64,000 nucleotides of DNA from Thermoleophilaceae bacterium. GTDB lineage: Bacteria; Actinomycetota; Thermoleophilia; Solirubrobacterales; Thermoleophilaceae. A program made the translations under genes and the position numbers. This document shows, piece by piece, positions 55,350-63,893 of this stretch. The DNA is taken from the NCBI GenBank assembly GCA_019683805.1, contig JADGHQ010000001.1, positions 1 to 64,000 on the forward strand, read 5' to 3'. A model generated the notes under the pieces. It was not told the origin of the DNA. It did not search any database and was given only the letters and a program-made list of their open reading frames with translations. Numbering within the stretch: the first letter of the stretch is position 1; every line of letters begins with the position of its first letter.

Positions 55350-56227
55350 CAGGCGCGCGGCACGATCACCCGCAGGGCGCGCGGGGTCACCGTCACGGTC
55401 AGCGGGAGCTCGGCGATCGGGTCGCCGTCCGCGTACACGGTGAAGGGGCGGTCGGCGTCGACCTTCACGACGCGGCCCCTCGACCAGTGCGCGTGGGGCG
55501 AGCGCACGTGCGCGCCCGAGAAGACCTTGGGCACGTCGCGCAGCCAGGCGAGCTTGGCGTGCTCGCTGACGACCAGCACGTCGAGCCGCCCGTCGTCGAG
55601 CTCGGCGTGCGGCACGAGGCGCATGCCCCCGCCGTAGGCCTGCGAGTTCGCGACCGCGACCGAGTAGCCGGCGAGCTCGCTCCGGCGGCCGTCGACCTCG
55701 ACGCTGAAGCGCGCGTGCCTCCAGCCCGCGAGCGCGCGCAGGGCGGCGTAGAGGTAGACGAGGCGCCCGCGCACGAGCCTCGCCTCGTTGGCGATGCGGT
55801 TGGCCTCCGAGTCGAAGCCGAGGCTCGCGATGCCGACGAACGGCCGCCCGTTCGCCTCCGCCACGTCGATCAGGCGCTCCTCGCCGTCGAGCGCGACGCG
55901 CGCCGCGCGCGCGGGGTCGGTCGGGATGCCGAGCACGCGCGCGAGGTCGTTGCCGCGCCCGCCGGGCACGATCGCGAGCCGCCCCTCGCCGCCGCGGAGC
56001 GCCCCGGCGAGGCACCCGACCAGGCCGTCGCCGCCCACGGCGACCACGGTCTCGCCCGCGGCGAGGGCTTCGGCCGCCGACTCGCGCGCGTGGTCGAGGT
56101 CGCGCGTCTCGAGCACGCGGAAGCTCGCGCCGGCCCCGGCGAGCACCCCGGCCGCCGGCCCCACGGCGCGCAGCGCCCTGCCGCCCGCCGCGGCCGGGTT
56201 GACGAGCAGCGCGAAGCGGCGGCTCAC
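55349..56227 (-). CDS. Diacylglycerol kinase-family lipid kinase
   Basis: The 292-residue protein has ALLVNPAAAGGRA, the nucleotide motif ETVVAVGGDGLVGCLAGAL, IVPGGRGNDLARVLGIP and GIASLGFDSEANRIAN, the pattern of the DagK/YegS/BmrU family. It would phosphorylate a lipid such as diacylglycerol; sphingosine-like or other lipid substrates are possible. GTG 56227 overlaps the upstream amidotransferase stop. In this wall-related operon, it could recycle lipids from envelope synthesis, which is an inference. Confidence 0.9.
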   Translation of the reverse strand: MSRRFALLVNPAAAGGRALRAVGPAAGVLAGAGASFRVLETRDLDHARESAAEALAAGETVVAVGGDGLVGCLAGALRGGEGRLAIVPGGRGNDLARVLGIPTDPARAARVALDGEERLIDVAEANGRPFVGIASLGFDSEANRIANEARLVRGRLVYLYAALRALAGWRHARFSVEVDGRRSELAGYSVAVANSQAYGGGMRLVPHAELDDGRLDVLVVSEHAKLAWLRDVPKVFSGAHVRSPHAHWSRGRVVKVDADRPFTVYADGDPIAELPLTVTVTPRALRVIVPRA

Positions 56228-57033
56228 CCCGGCGCCAGCCTGTCCGCCCGCGCGGCAGCGAACTCGCCCCGCTCGGCGCCGCGCAGCCCGCCGCCCTCCT
56301 CGTACGCCTCGATGACGGCGCGCGCCACCGCCTCGTCGCCCACGAGCCGCTCGGCGTGGACCTCCTCGGGCTCCTCCGGGTCGAGGGCGAGCAGCACGTC
56401 CTGCTGCACGCTGTGCCAGCGCTCGCCGGTGAGCCGCTCGGACGCGACCAGCGCGTGGTCGCCGCGCGAGGTCCAGTGCAGGTCGAGGACGCCGAGCCGG
56501 TACGCGTAGAGGCGCTCGCCGTCGGAGAAGACGAAGTTGAGGCCGCTGAACGGGGAGCGCTCGATCGCCGTCGCCACCGCGCGGCGCAGCGAGCCGACGG
56601 CGTCGCCGTCGTCGAAGTCGCGCATCAGGAAATTGAAGAAGCTCTCGGAGTCGGTCTGCCCCTTCGGCTCCATCACCCCGGGCTTGAGCAGGCGCGCGAA
56701 GCCGGGGATCGTGCCGTTGTGGCAGTAGGAGTACGAGCCGAGCGTGAACGGGTGCGTGTTCTCCATCACGAGGCCGCCCATCGTCGCGCGGCGCACGTGC
56801 ACGTTGAAGATGCGGCCGCGGCGGTCGGTCGCCGGCAGGAAGCCGTCGTCCCGGTAGGCGGCGCTCGGGAAGCGGTCGACGACCGGCTCCTCGCCGTCGC
56901 CGTGCGGGTACACCGCCATCCCCCAGCCGGAGTCGTGCTCCTCCGACTGGCGGATCAGGGGGTTCGGCGCGTCGAGCAGCTCGTGGCGCAGCGAGCGCGG
57001 CGTGCGCGCGACGCAGCCTAGGACCCTGCACAT
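56224..57033 (-). CDS. Class II glutamine amidotransferase (YafJ/EgtC-like)
   Basis: The 269-residue protein starts MCRVLGCVA with Cys2, the N-terminal nucleophile once Met is removed. It also has RQSEEHDSGWGMAVY, VHVRRATMGGLVMENTHPF and YCHNGTIPG, all typical of Ntn-type glutaminases. These include YafJ-like proteins and the hydrolase EgtC; no other ergothioneine genes are nearby. It is the first gene of the operon leading to murT and gatD, and a TAGACT box lies upstream (57070-57065, minus strand). Its substrate is unknown. Confidence 0.85.
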   Translation of the reverse strand: MCRVLGCVARTPRSLRHELLDAPNPLIRQSEEHDSGWGMAVYPHGDGEEPVVDRFPSAAYRDDGFLPATDRRGRIFNVHVRRATMGGLVMENTHPFTLGSYSYCHNGTIPGFARLLKPGVMEPKGQTDSESFFNFLMRDFDDGDAVGSLRRAVATAIERSPFSGLNFVFSDGERLYAYRLGVLDLHWTSRGDHALVASERLTGERWHSVQQDVLLALDPEEPEEVHAERLVGDEAVARAVIEAYEEGGGLRGAERGEFAAARADRLAPG

Positions 57034-57118
57034 GGGGGCGAGATCCCGTCGCTCACGGGCTTGAAGTCTAAAAGCGTCCGGGTGCGCGACCCTGCGGGCG
57101 CAAGCCGTCCGGGCGGGA

Positions 57119-57406
57119 CTAGGAGGGCTTGGTCCAGCCGCGCTCCGCCATCGCCGCCGCCACCTCGTCGGGCCGGTCGGTCACGACGTAGGCGTCCACG
57201 ATCGCGCCCTCGGTGTTGATCGTGATCGAGAGCCCGGACTCTGTCCGGCGGACCTTCGAGATCGGCGCCACCGGGCGGCCCGAGCCCATGCGCGGCTTCA
57301 CGCGGCCGGTGGCCACGCGGTGCACGCCGTCGAGCGCCGCGAGCCCGTCGAGCAGCTTGCGGTAGCCCTTGCTCGAGGAGTGCTTGTGGTGCGTCTTGCG
57401 CGGCAC
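57119..57406 (-). CDS. Small conserved protein, possibly DUF2103-like
   Basis: The 95-residue protein (VPRKTHHKHSSSKGYRKLLDGLAALDGVHRVATGRVKPRMGSG) has a His/Lys-rich N-terminus and then a compact alpha/beta region ending in VTDRPDEVAAAMAERGW. The order HKHSSSKGYRKLL...GVHRVATGRVKP resembles the DUF2103 predicted metal-binding proteins, though the match is from memory and partial. It lies 24 bp downstream of the HAD phosphatase gene and is probably in the same transcript. Confidence 0.6.
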   Translation of the reverse strand: MPRKTHHKHSSSKGYRKLLDGLAALDGVHRVATGRVKPRMGSGRPVAPISKVRRTESGLSITINTEGAIVDAYVVTDRPDEVAAAMAERGWTKPS

Positions 57407-57430
57407 ACCCCAATCTTGGCGGACGCCCGC

Positions 57431-58249
57431 TCAGGGGCTGCCGTTCACGAGCTCGCCGAGGCTCGCGGCCACGATGCTCGGCCGCGGCTCGCCCTCGGGG
57501 CGCTCGCCGGCCTGCGCCGCCTGCTCGGCGCTCGTGCCTCCGGTGAGCACGAGCGCGGAGTCGAGCCGCGCGGCGGCGGCCGCCGCGATGTCGGTGTCGA
57601 GCCGGTCGCCCACGACCAGCGTGCGCCCGTCGCCGAGCCGGTCGAGCGCGGTGGCAAAGAGCTGCGGCTCTGGCTTTCCGACGGTGACCCCCCGACGCTC
57701 GGCGGCGGTCTCGACCGCGGCGAGCAGCGCGCCGGTGCCCGGCCAGGGGCCGTCCGGCATCGGGTAGGTGGGGTCCCGGCTCGTCCCGATCAGGTCCGCG
57801 CCGCGGCGGACCGAGAGCGCGGCGTTGCGCAGGTCGTCGTAGGTGACCCGGTCCGTCCCGGCGACGATCACCACCTCGGCGCGGGAGGCGAGGTCCGTCC
57901 CGTTCAGCACGCGCAGCCCGGCGGACCGCACGTGCTCGACCATCACCTCGGTGCCGATCACGAAGGCGGTGCGGTTGGGCCGCGTGGTCGCGAGCAGGTG
58001 CTGCACCGCGCCGCCCACCGTCACGACGTCCGCCGGCGACGCCTGCGCGCCGAGGCTCCACAGCTTGCGCACGAAGTCCTCGGCGGAGTGGCGGGGGTCG
58101 TTGGTGGCGAAGACGATCCGCTTGCCGGCCGCGCGCAGGGCCGCGATCGCCTCGATCGATCCCGGGATCGGCTCCGGCCCGATCCACACGCAGCCGTCGA
58201 GGTCGAGGATCAGCTGGTCGTAGCGCTCGATCAGCGGGGAGAGGGCCAT
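57431..58249 (-). CDS. HAD-IIA family hydrolase (NagD/phosphoglycolate phosphatase-like)
   Basis: The 272-residue protein has the catalytic motif I LDLDGCVWIGPEPIPGS (DxD), motif II FATNDPRHS, motif III Lys in GKPEPQLF and motif IV VVGDRLDTDI. The large cap between motifs II and III is the C2 type of subclass IIA. Substrates of this group include 2-phosphoglycolate, glycerol phosphate and nucleotides, so no precise name is given. A TAGGAT box lies 10 nt upstream of the ATG. Confidence 0.9.
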   Translation of the reverse strand: MALSPLIERYDQLILDLDGCVWIGPEPIPGSIEAIAALRAAGKRIVFATNDPRHSAEDFVRKLWSLGAQASPADVVTVGGAVQHLLATTRPNRTAFVIGTEVMVEHVRSAGLRVLNGTDLASRAEVVIVAGTDRVTYDDLRNAALSVRRGADLIGTSRDPTYPMPDGPWPGTGALLAAVETAAERRGVTVGKPEPQLFATALDRLGDGRTLVVGDRLDTDIAAAAAARLDSALVLTGGTSAEQAAQAGERPEGEPRPSIVAASLGELVNGSP

Positions 58250-58259
58250 CGGCCGGTTG

Positions 58260-58289
58260 ATCCTACGAGCCCCGCCCGCCCACTACGCT
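58260..58289. promoter_or_regulatory. Divergent -10 boxes of the HAD and cyclophilin genes
   Basis: TAGGAT on the minus strand (58265-58260) ends 10 nt before the HAD start. TACGCT on the plus strand (58284-58289) ends 8 nt before the GTG at 58298. The whole intergenic region is only 48 bp. Confidence 0.45.
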
Positions 58290-58297
58290 TCAGCGCC

Positions 58298-58969
58298 GTG
58301 CGCAGGACGATCGCAGCGACAGGACTGGCGCTCGCCGCGCTCGCGCTCGCCGGCTGCGGCGGTGGAGGCGGAGGCGACAGCGCGGGCGGCACGACCCAGA
58401 CGAGCGCCGCAAGCGGCGGCTGCACGGACGTGCAGCCCCCGGCGCCCGGCGCGCGCAGGGCGCGCAAGCCGCGTCGCAGGCTCGATCCGGCGAAGACGTA
58501 CACCGTGACGATGCGGACGAGCTGCGGGTCGTTCAGCTTCGAGCTCGACCCGAAGGCATCGCCGGAGGCGAGCGCCTCGATCGTCTCGCTCGTCGAGAAG
58601 GGCTACTTCGACGGCACGGTCTTCCACCGGATCGTGCCCGGCTTCGTGATCCAGGGTGGCGACCCGACCGCGACCGGCACCGGCGGCCCCGGCTACCGCA
58701 CGCTCGACCCGCCCGGCGCGGGCACGAGGTACCCGAAGGGGACGGTCGCGATGGCGAAGGCGGGCAACGAGCCGGCCGGCGCGGCGGGCAGCCAGTTCTT
58801 CATCGTCACCTCCGACCAGGGCGGCGCCCAGCTCACGCCGGTCTACGCCGTGGTGGGCCACGTCACGGCCGGCGAGGACGTGGTCGACACCATCGGTAGT
58901 CTCGGAGACGCGAGCGAGCGTCCCACCCGGATCGTGGAGATCGAGAGGGCGACCGTGGAGGTGTCGTGA
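58298..58969 (+). CDS. Cyclophilin-type peptidyl-prolyl isomerase lipoprotein
   Basis: The 223-residue protein begins VRRTIAATGLALAALALAGCGGGGGG, a lipoprotein signal with lipobox ALAGC, then a low-complexity tether. The cyclophilin domain follows (~75-223), with FSFELDPKASPEASASIVSLVEKGYFDGTVFHRIVPGFVIQGGDPT, MAKAGNEPAGAAGSQFFIVTSD and VVGHVTAGEDVVDTI. The active-site Arg (FHRI) and QGGD are intact. It would help fold exported proteins at the membrane surface. Its stop overlaps the thioredoxin start. Confidence 0.92.
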   Translation: MRRTIAATGLALAALALAGCGGGGGGDSAGGTTQTSAASGGCTDVQPPAPGARRARKPRRRLDPAKTYTVTMRTSCGSFSFELDPKASPEASASIVSLVEKGYFDGTVFHRIVPGFVIQGGDPTATGTGGPGYRTLDPPGAGTRYPKGTVAMAKAGNEPAGAAGSQFFIVTSDQGGAQLTPVYAVVGHVTAGEDVVDTIGSLGDASERPTRIVEIERATVEVS

Positions 58970-59715
58970 GCGTCTTCGACGTCACAGAGCAGGACTTCAT
59001 GGAGCGCGTCGTCGAGCGCTCGCGGGAGGTTCCCGTGGTGGTCGACTTCTGGGCCGAGTGGTGCGGCCCCTGCCGCCAGCTCGGGCCGGCGCTCGAGAAC
59101 GCGGCGCGCGCCCGCGAGGGGCTCGTCGACCTCGCGAAGGTCGACGTCGACAGTAACCAGCTCCTCGCCCAAAGCTTCCGGGTGCAGGGCATCCCTGCGG
59201 TCAAGGCGTTCAAGGACGCGCGCGTGGTGAGCGAGTTCACGGGCGCGATCCCGCCGGCCGACGTCGAGCGCTTCTTCGACTCGCTCCTGCCCTCCGAGGC
59301 CGAGCGCCTGGCGGCGAGCGCGCAGAGCGAGGACGAGCTGCGCCGCGCGCTCGAGCTCGACCCGGGCCACGCGGGCGCCGGGGTGAGGCTCGGCCGCATG
59401 CTGCTCGCGCGCGGCGAGGTCGACGAGGCGCGCGAGCTGCTTGAGCGCTTCCCCGGCGACTTCGTCGCGCAGGGGCTGCTCGCCGGGCTCGAGCTCGACG
59501 CGCGCGACGCCGGCGTGCACGACGCCTTCCGCGCCTGGGAGGAGGGCGACTGCGAGCGGGCGCTCGCGCGGCTCGAGGAGGCGCTCAACGCAAGCGACGA
59601 CCCAGAGGTGCGCGACCTGATCCGCAAGGCGATGGTCGCGATCTTCACCGAGCTCGGCCCCGCGAGCGAGGTGGCGAGCCGCTACCGCCGCCGGCTGGCA
59701 GCGGCGCTCAACTAG
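58966..59715 (+). CDS. Thioredoxin-TPR protein (CnoX/YbbN-like)
   Basis: The 249-residue protein has an N-terminal thioredoxin domain with an intact redox site WCGPC (VVVDFWAEWCGPCRQLGPALENAA) and VQGIPAVKAFKD. It is followed by TPR-like helices (~110-249) including LRRALELDPGHAGAGVRLGRMLLARGEVDEARELLERFPGDF. CnoX/YbbN proteins are holdase chaperones that work with GroEL and protect thiols. GTG 58966 overlaps the cyclophilin stop, so two folding factors are co-expressed. Confidence 0.9.
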   Translation: MSVFDVTEQDFMERVVERSREVPVVVDFWAEWCGPCRQLGPALENAARAREGLVDLAKVDVDSNQLLAQSFRVQGIPAVKAFKDARVVSEFTGAIPPADVERFFDSLLPSEAERLAASAQSEDELRRALELDPGHAGAGVRLGRMLLARGEVDEARELLERFPGDFVAQGLLAGLELDARDAGVHDAFRAWEEGDCERALARLEEALNASDDPEVRDLIRKAMVAIFTELGPASEVASRYRRRLAAALN

Positions 59716-59717
59716 CC

Positions 59718-60353
59718 CTAGCGGCGCAGCCTGCGCTGCGCCTCGCTCATCTGCTGGCGCCGCGCGGCGAGCGCGCGCTTCTGCCTGCGCCGGCCGATCA
59801 GGGAGAGCACGCCGAGCAGGGCGGCCATCACGACCAGGCCGAGCAGGATCCCGCCGAGCACGCCGATGCCGCCGAACGGCAGCGAGACGAGCTCGACGAT
59901 GCCGAAGCCGAGGGCGACGATCGCGAGCACGAGCCCGACGAGGATCAGCCAGCCGCGGATGCGCAGCAGGACGCTCGACCCGGGCGGCGGCGCGACGAGG
60001 CCCATCAGGCGCAGCATCAGCAGCTGGCGGCTCGAGGGCGGCTCCTGGCCGAGCTTCTCCATCGCCTCGCGCAGCTCGTCGGGCCTGCGCTCGGCCTGCG
60101 CGAGCGCCGCCTTCATCATCTGCCGCAGCGCGGGCCGCTCCTGGGGGTGCGCCCCGGCCATGGCCTCGTTGAAGTACCTGCGCGCCGCCTTGGCGTCGTA
60201 GCGCTCCGCGGCGCGCGCGCCGAGGATCGCGCGGGCTGCCGCGCGGTTGCGCGTCTCCGCCAGGAGCTGCTCGTCGGTGCGGTGCTCGAGCTGCGGGATC
60301 GCGGCGAGGCTCCCGAACCGCTGCTGCATCTTGATCTGCCGTTGCTTCGCCAT
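59718..60353 (-). CDS. Membrane protein of unknown function
   Basis: The 211-residue protein starts MAKQRQIKMQQRFGSLAAIPQLEHRTDEQLLAETRNRAAARAILGARAAERYDAKAARRYFNEAMAGAHPQERPALRQMMKAAL, a charged helical domain. Two membrane segments follow at ~132-152 (ILVGLVLAIVALGFGIVELV) and ~158-180, and then a basic tail rich in Arg and Gln. I do not recognise a family. It is convergent with the thioredoxin-TPR gene, with 2 bp between stops. Confidence 0.75.
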   Translation of the reverse strand: MAKQRQIKMQQRFGSLAAIPQLEHRTDEQLLAETRNRAAARAILGARAAERYDAKAARRYFNEAMAGAHPQERPALRQMMKAALAQAERRPDELREAMEKLGQEPPSSRQLLMLRLMGLVAPPPGSSVLLRIRGWLILVGLVLAIVALGFGIVELVSLPFGGIGVLGGILLGLVVMAALLGVLSLIGRRRQKRALAARRQQMSEAQRRLRR

Positions 60354-60671
60354 CGGGCGGAAGTCTGTCAGAGGGAGCGCGCGGGCACAGCGGCCGCGCC
60401 CCGGACATCCGGGTTTGGCGGCTTCGAGCCTCGGCAATCCCCCTCTCAGGCACTTCGCGTCCGAGCGACGCCGGCGCCCCCGCACGGCGGGCGCCGCCCG
60501 GCGCAAGCCGCGAGGCCCAGGCCGGCCTCGCCGCCCAGCGGCGGCGACCCGGCGGACGCCCCGCTCGAGCCGTCGCCCACTCGCCCCGGGCGGCGGCTCA
60601 CTTCTGTCGGCCGCGCGACCCGCCCGCACGCGGTTTGGGGTCGCGCTCGACGGGGTAGGTCGCGGCGCGAC
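60354..60671. other. Gap upstream of fdhA, no gene seen
   Basis: This 318-bp region separates the divergent membrane protein and fdhA. It has a small hairpin CCCGG/CCGGG (60400-60413) followed by TTT, and otherwise extreme GC content without a clear promoter. The fdhA frame is open upstream of the chosen start, so an N-terminal extension is possible, but the sequence there does not look like protein. No tRNA or selC-like fold was found. Confidence 0.4.
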
Positions 60672-63600
60672 GTGGGCGACGGGAACGGAAAGCCGGGCCG
60701 CAGACTGCCGCCGCTGCTGCGCCAGCTGCGCGACCCGCTCGGGCTTGCCTTCGCGGCGCGCTCCCGCCGCTCGGAGACGCTCACCCCGCGCACCAGGACC
60801 GCCGACGAGGTCGTGCGCTCGATCTGCCCGTACTGCGCCGTCGGCTGCGGCCAGAGGGTCTACGTGAAGGACGGAGAGGTCGTCCAGATCGAGGGCGATC
60901 CGGACAGCCCGATCTCGCGCGGGCGGCTGTGCCCGAAGGGCGCCGCGTCCGAGAGCTACGTGAACAGCCCCCTGCGCGAGTACCGGGTGAGGTACCGCGC
61001 CCCGTACGCAACGGACTGGCAGGAGCTCTCGCTCGACCGCGCGATGGACATGATCGCCGAGCGCGTGATCCGCACGCGCGCCGAGACCTGGGAGGAGGCG
61101 GACGCTCAGGGCCGCCGGCTGGCGCGCACCCGGGGCTTCGCCTGGCTCGGCGGCGCGACCCTCGACACCGAGGAGAACTACCTCATCAAGAAGCTGTTCA
61201 CCGCCCTCGGCGCGGTCCAGATCGAGAACCAGGCGCGCATATGACACAGCTCCACGGTCCCCGGTCTGGGGACCTCGTTCGGCCGGGGCGGCGCGACCAC
61301 CTTCCAGCAGGACCTCCAGAACTCCGACGTGATCGTGATCCAGGGGTCGAACATGGCGGAGTGCCACCCCGTCGGCTTCCAGTGGGTGATGGAGGCCAAG
61401 CTGCGCGGCGCGAAGATCATCCACGTCGACCCGCGCTTCACCCGCACGAGCGCGCTCGCCGACATCCACGTGCCGATCCGCGCCGGCACCGACATCGCCT
61501 TCCTCGGCGGGATCGTGAACCACATCCTGCAGAACGACCGCTGGTTCGAGGAGTACGTCCGCCACTACACCAACGCGGCCGTGATCCTCGACGAGGGCTT
61601 CGAGGACACCGAGGACCTCGACGGGTTCTTCTCCGGCTGGGAGCCTGACAGGGGCCAGTACGACAACTCGACCTGGTCGTACGCGGGCACGGGACCCGTC
61701 GCGGCCGGCGGGCACAAGGAGCAGGGCGCCGCCGTCTCGGGCGAGCAGGCGCACGGAGCCCACGGCATCACCCTCGAGCGCGGGCGCCCGCCGCAGGAGG
61801 ACGAGACGATGCAGCACCCGCGCTGCGTGCTCCAGGTCCTCAAGCGCCACTGCAGCCGCTACACGCCGGAGATGGTGGAGCGGATCTGCGGCATCCCCCG
61901 CGAGCTGTTCCTCGAGGTGGCGGAGGCGCTGTGCGAGAACTCGGGCCGCGAGCGCACCGGCGCCTTCTGCTACGCGGTCGGCTGGACGCAGCACACCGTC
62001 GGCGTGCAGTACATCCGCACCGCGGCGATCGTCCAGCTCCTGCTCGGGAACATGGGCCGGCCGGGCGGCGGCATCCTGGCGCTCCGCGGGCACGCGAACA
62101 TCCAGGGCTCGACCGACATCCCGACGCTCTACAACATCCTGCCCGGCTACATCCCGATGCCGCACGGGCACTCGGCCGGGAGCCTCGACGCCTTCGTCCG
62201 GTCGAACGCGCCCGAGACCGGCGCGTGGGGCTCGATGAAGGCGTACCTGGTGAGCATGCTCAAGGCGTGGTTCGGGGACGCCGCGACCGGGCGGGACGAG
62301 TTCGGCTTCGGCTGGCTGCCCCGGATCGACGGCGACCACTCCAACTACGCGACCTTCGACCGCATGCTCGACGGCGAGGTGAAGGGGTTCTTCGCCGTGG
62401 GGGAGAACCCGGCGGTCGGCTCGGCGAACGGCAAGCTGCACAGACTCGCCCTCTCGCGGCTCGAGTGGCTCGTCGTGCGCGACACCACGATGGTCGAGAC
62501 GGCGACGTTCTGGAAGGACTCGCCCGAGATCGAGACGGGCGAGCTGAGGCCCGAGGAGATAGCGACCGAGGTCTTCTTCCTGCCCGCCGCCGCGCACACC
62601 GAGAAGGACGGCTCCTTCACGAACACGCAGCGGCTGCTCCAGTGGCACCGCAAGGCGGTCGAGCCGAAGGGCGACGCGCGCTCGGACCTGCAGTGGATAT
62701 ACGACCTCGGCAGGCGCATCCGGCGCAGGCTCGCCGCCTCGAACGAGGGGCGCGACCGCGGGATCCTCGCGCTCACCTGGGACTACCCCACGCAAGGGCC
62801 GCACGGCGAGCCCGACGCCGAGGCCGTGCTGCGCGAGATCGGCGGCCGCCGCGCCGACGGCACGTTCGTAGCGCGCTACGAGGAGCTCGCGGACGACGGC
62901 TCGACGAGCTGCGGCTCTTGGATCCACGCCGGCATCTGCGCGGACGGCGTCAACCAGGCGGCGCGCCGCAAGCCCGGCGGCGAGCAGAGCTGGGTGGCGC
63001 CCGAATGGGGCTGGGCCTGGCCGGCGAACCGCCGCATCCTCTACAACCGCGCCTCGGCCGACGCCGCCGGCAGGCCCTGGTCGGAGCGCAAGCGCTTCGT
63101 CTGGTGGGACGAGCGCCAGGGCCGCTGGACGGGCCACGACGCCCCGGACTTTGTCGCCGAGAAGCCGCCCGGGCACCGGCCGCAGGGCGGCGCGAAGGGC
63201 ATGGAGGCGCTGCGCGGCGACGAGCCGTTCATCGTCCAGTCGGACGGCCGCGGCTGGCTCTTCGTGCCGACGGGGCTGATGGACGGCCCGCTGCCGACGC
63301 ACTACGAGCCGCACGAGTCGCCGTTCCCCAACCCGCTCTACGAGCAAGGGCAGAACCCGGTCAGGCAGCGCTTCCACCGGCGGGAGAACCCCTACAACCC
63401 GACCTTCCCCGACCAGGGGTGGGAGGTGTTCCCGTACGTGCTCACGAGCTACCGGCTCACCGAGCACCACACGGCCGGCGGCATGAGCCGCAGCGTGGCC
63501 TACCTGTCCGAGCTGCAGCCCGAGCTCTTCTGCGAGGTCAGCCCCGAGCTCGCGGCGGAGCGCGGGCTCGAGCACGGAGGGTGGGCGACGATCGTCACCT

Positions 63601-63893
63601 CGCGCACGGCGATCGAGGCGCGCGTGCTCGTGACCGACCGCATCCGGCCGCTGCGCGCCGAGGGGCGGGCGGTCCACCAGGTCGGCCTGCCCTATCACTG
63701 GGGAGGCCGCGGCCTCGTGACCGGCGACGTGGTGAACGACCTCTTCCCGCTCGCGCTCGACCCGAACGTCCACATCCAGGAGGCGAAGGCCGCGACCTGC
63801 GACATCCGCCCGGGCAGGCGGCCGCGCGGACCCGCGCTGCTCGCGCTGGTCGAGGGCTACAGGCGCAGGGCGCAAGGCAGGGGGACGCCGTGA
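60672..63893 (+). CDS. fdhA: Formate dehydrogenase, large subunit, selenocysteine-containing (UGA read-through)
   Basis: This is the molybdopterin subunit that oxidises formate to CO2. The frame from GTG 60672 (1073 residues) is broken only by TGA at 61242-61244, codon 191. The protein context on both sides, IENQARI-U-HSSTVPGLGTSFGRGGATTF, is the active site of FdnG/FdoG-type enzymes, where Sec or Cys binds Mo. A SECIS-like hairpin follows. The [4Fe-4S] ligands C52-x2-C55-x3-C59-x27-C87 lie in ICPYCAVGCG and RLCPKG. The C-terminal molydopterin-binding domain is complete (LSELQPELFCEVSPELAAERGLEHGG). No twin-arginine signal is visible, so it is probably cytoplasmic. The stop overlaps fdhB. Confidence 0.9.
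61242..61274 (+). promoter_or_regulatory. UGA codon with bacterial SECIS hairpin
   Basis: After the UGA (61242-61244), GGTCCCC (61256-61262) pairs perfectly with GGGGACC (61268-61274) around the loop GGTCT (61263-61267). The E. coli fdhF SECIS has the same GGUCU apical loop, recognised by SelB, and the same 18-nt spacing from UGA to loop. The bulged U of the E. coli stem is not obvious here. The position inside the coding frame is as expected for bacterial SECIS elements. Confidence 0.85.

Noticed and set aside
57034-57118. tRNA-like stems upstream of the class II amidotransferase gene
   Set aside because: The possible anticodon loop lacks U33 and the stem has a mismatch; no T-arm with GGTTCGA is present, and acceptor ends do not pair.
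61242-61244. In-frame stop in fdhA as a pseudogene or sequencing error
   Set aside because: The stop lies at the selenocysteine position, both flanks are conserved and in the same frame, and a SECIS-like hairpin follows, so decoding as Sec explains it better.
59718-63875. Very long open frame antisense to fdhA, about 1,385 codons
   Set aside because: Only its last 212 codons (the membrane protein ending at 59718) look like real protein. The rest is Arg/Ala/Gly/His-rich shadow coding typical of GC-rich DNA, opposite a conserved gene.
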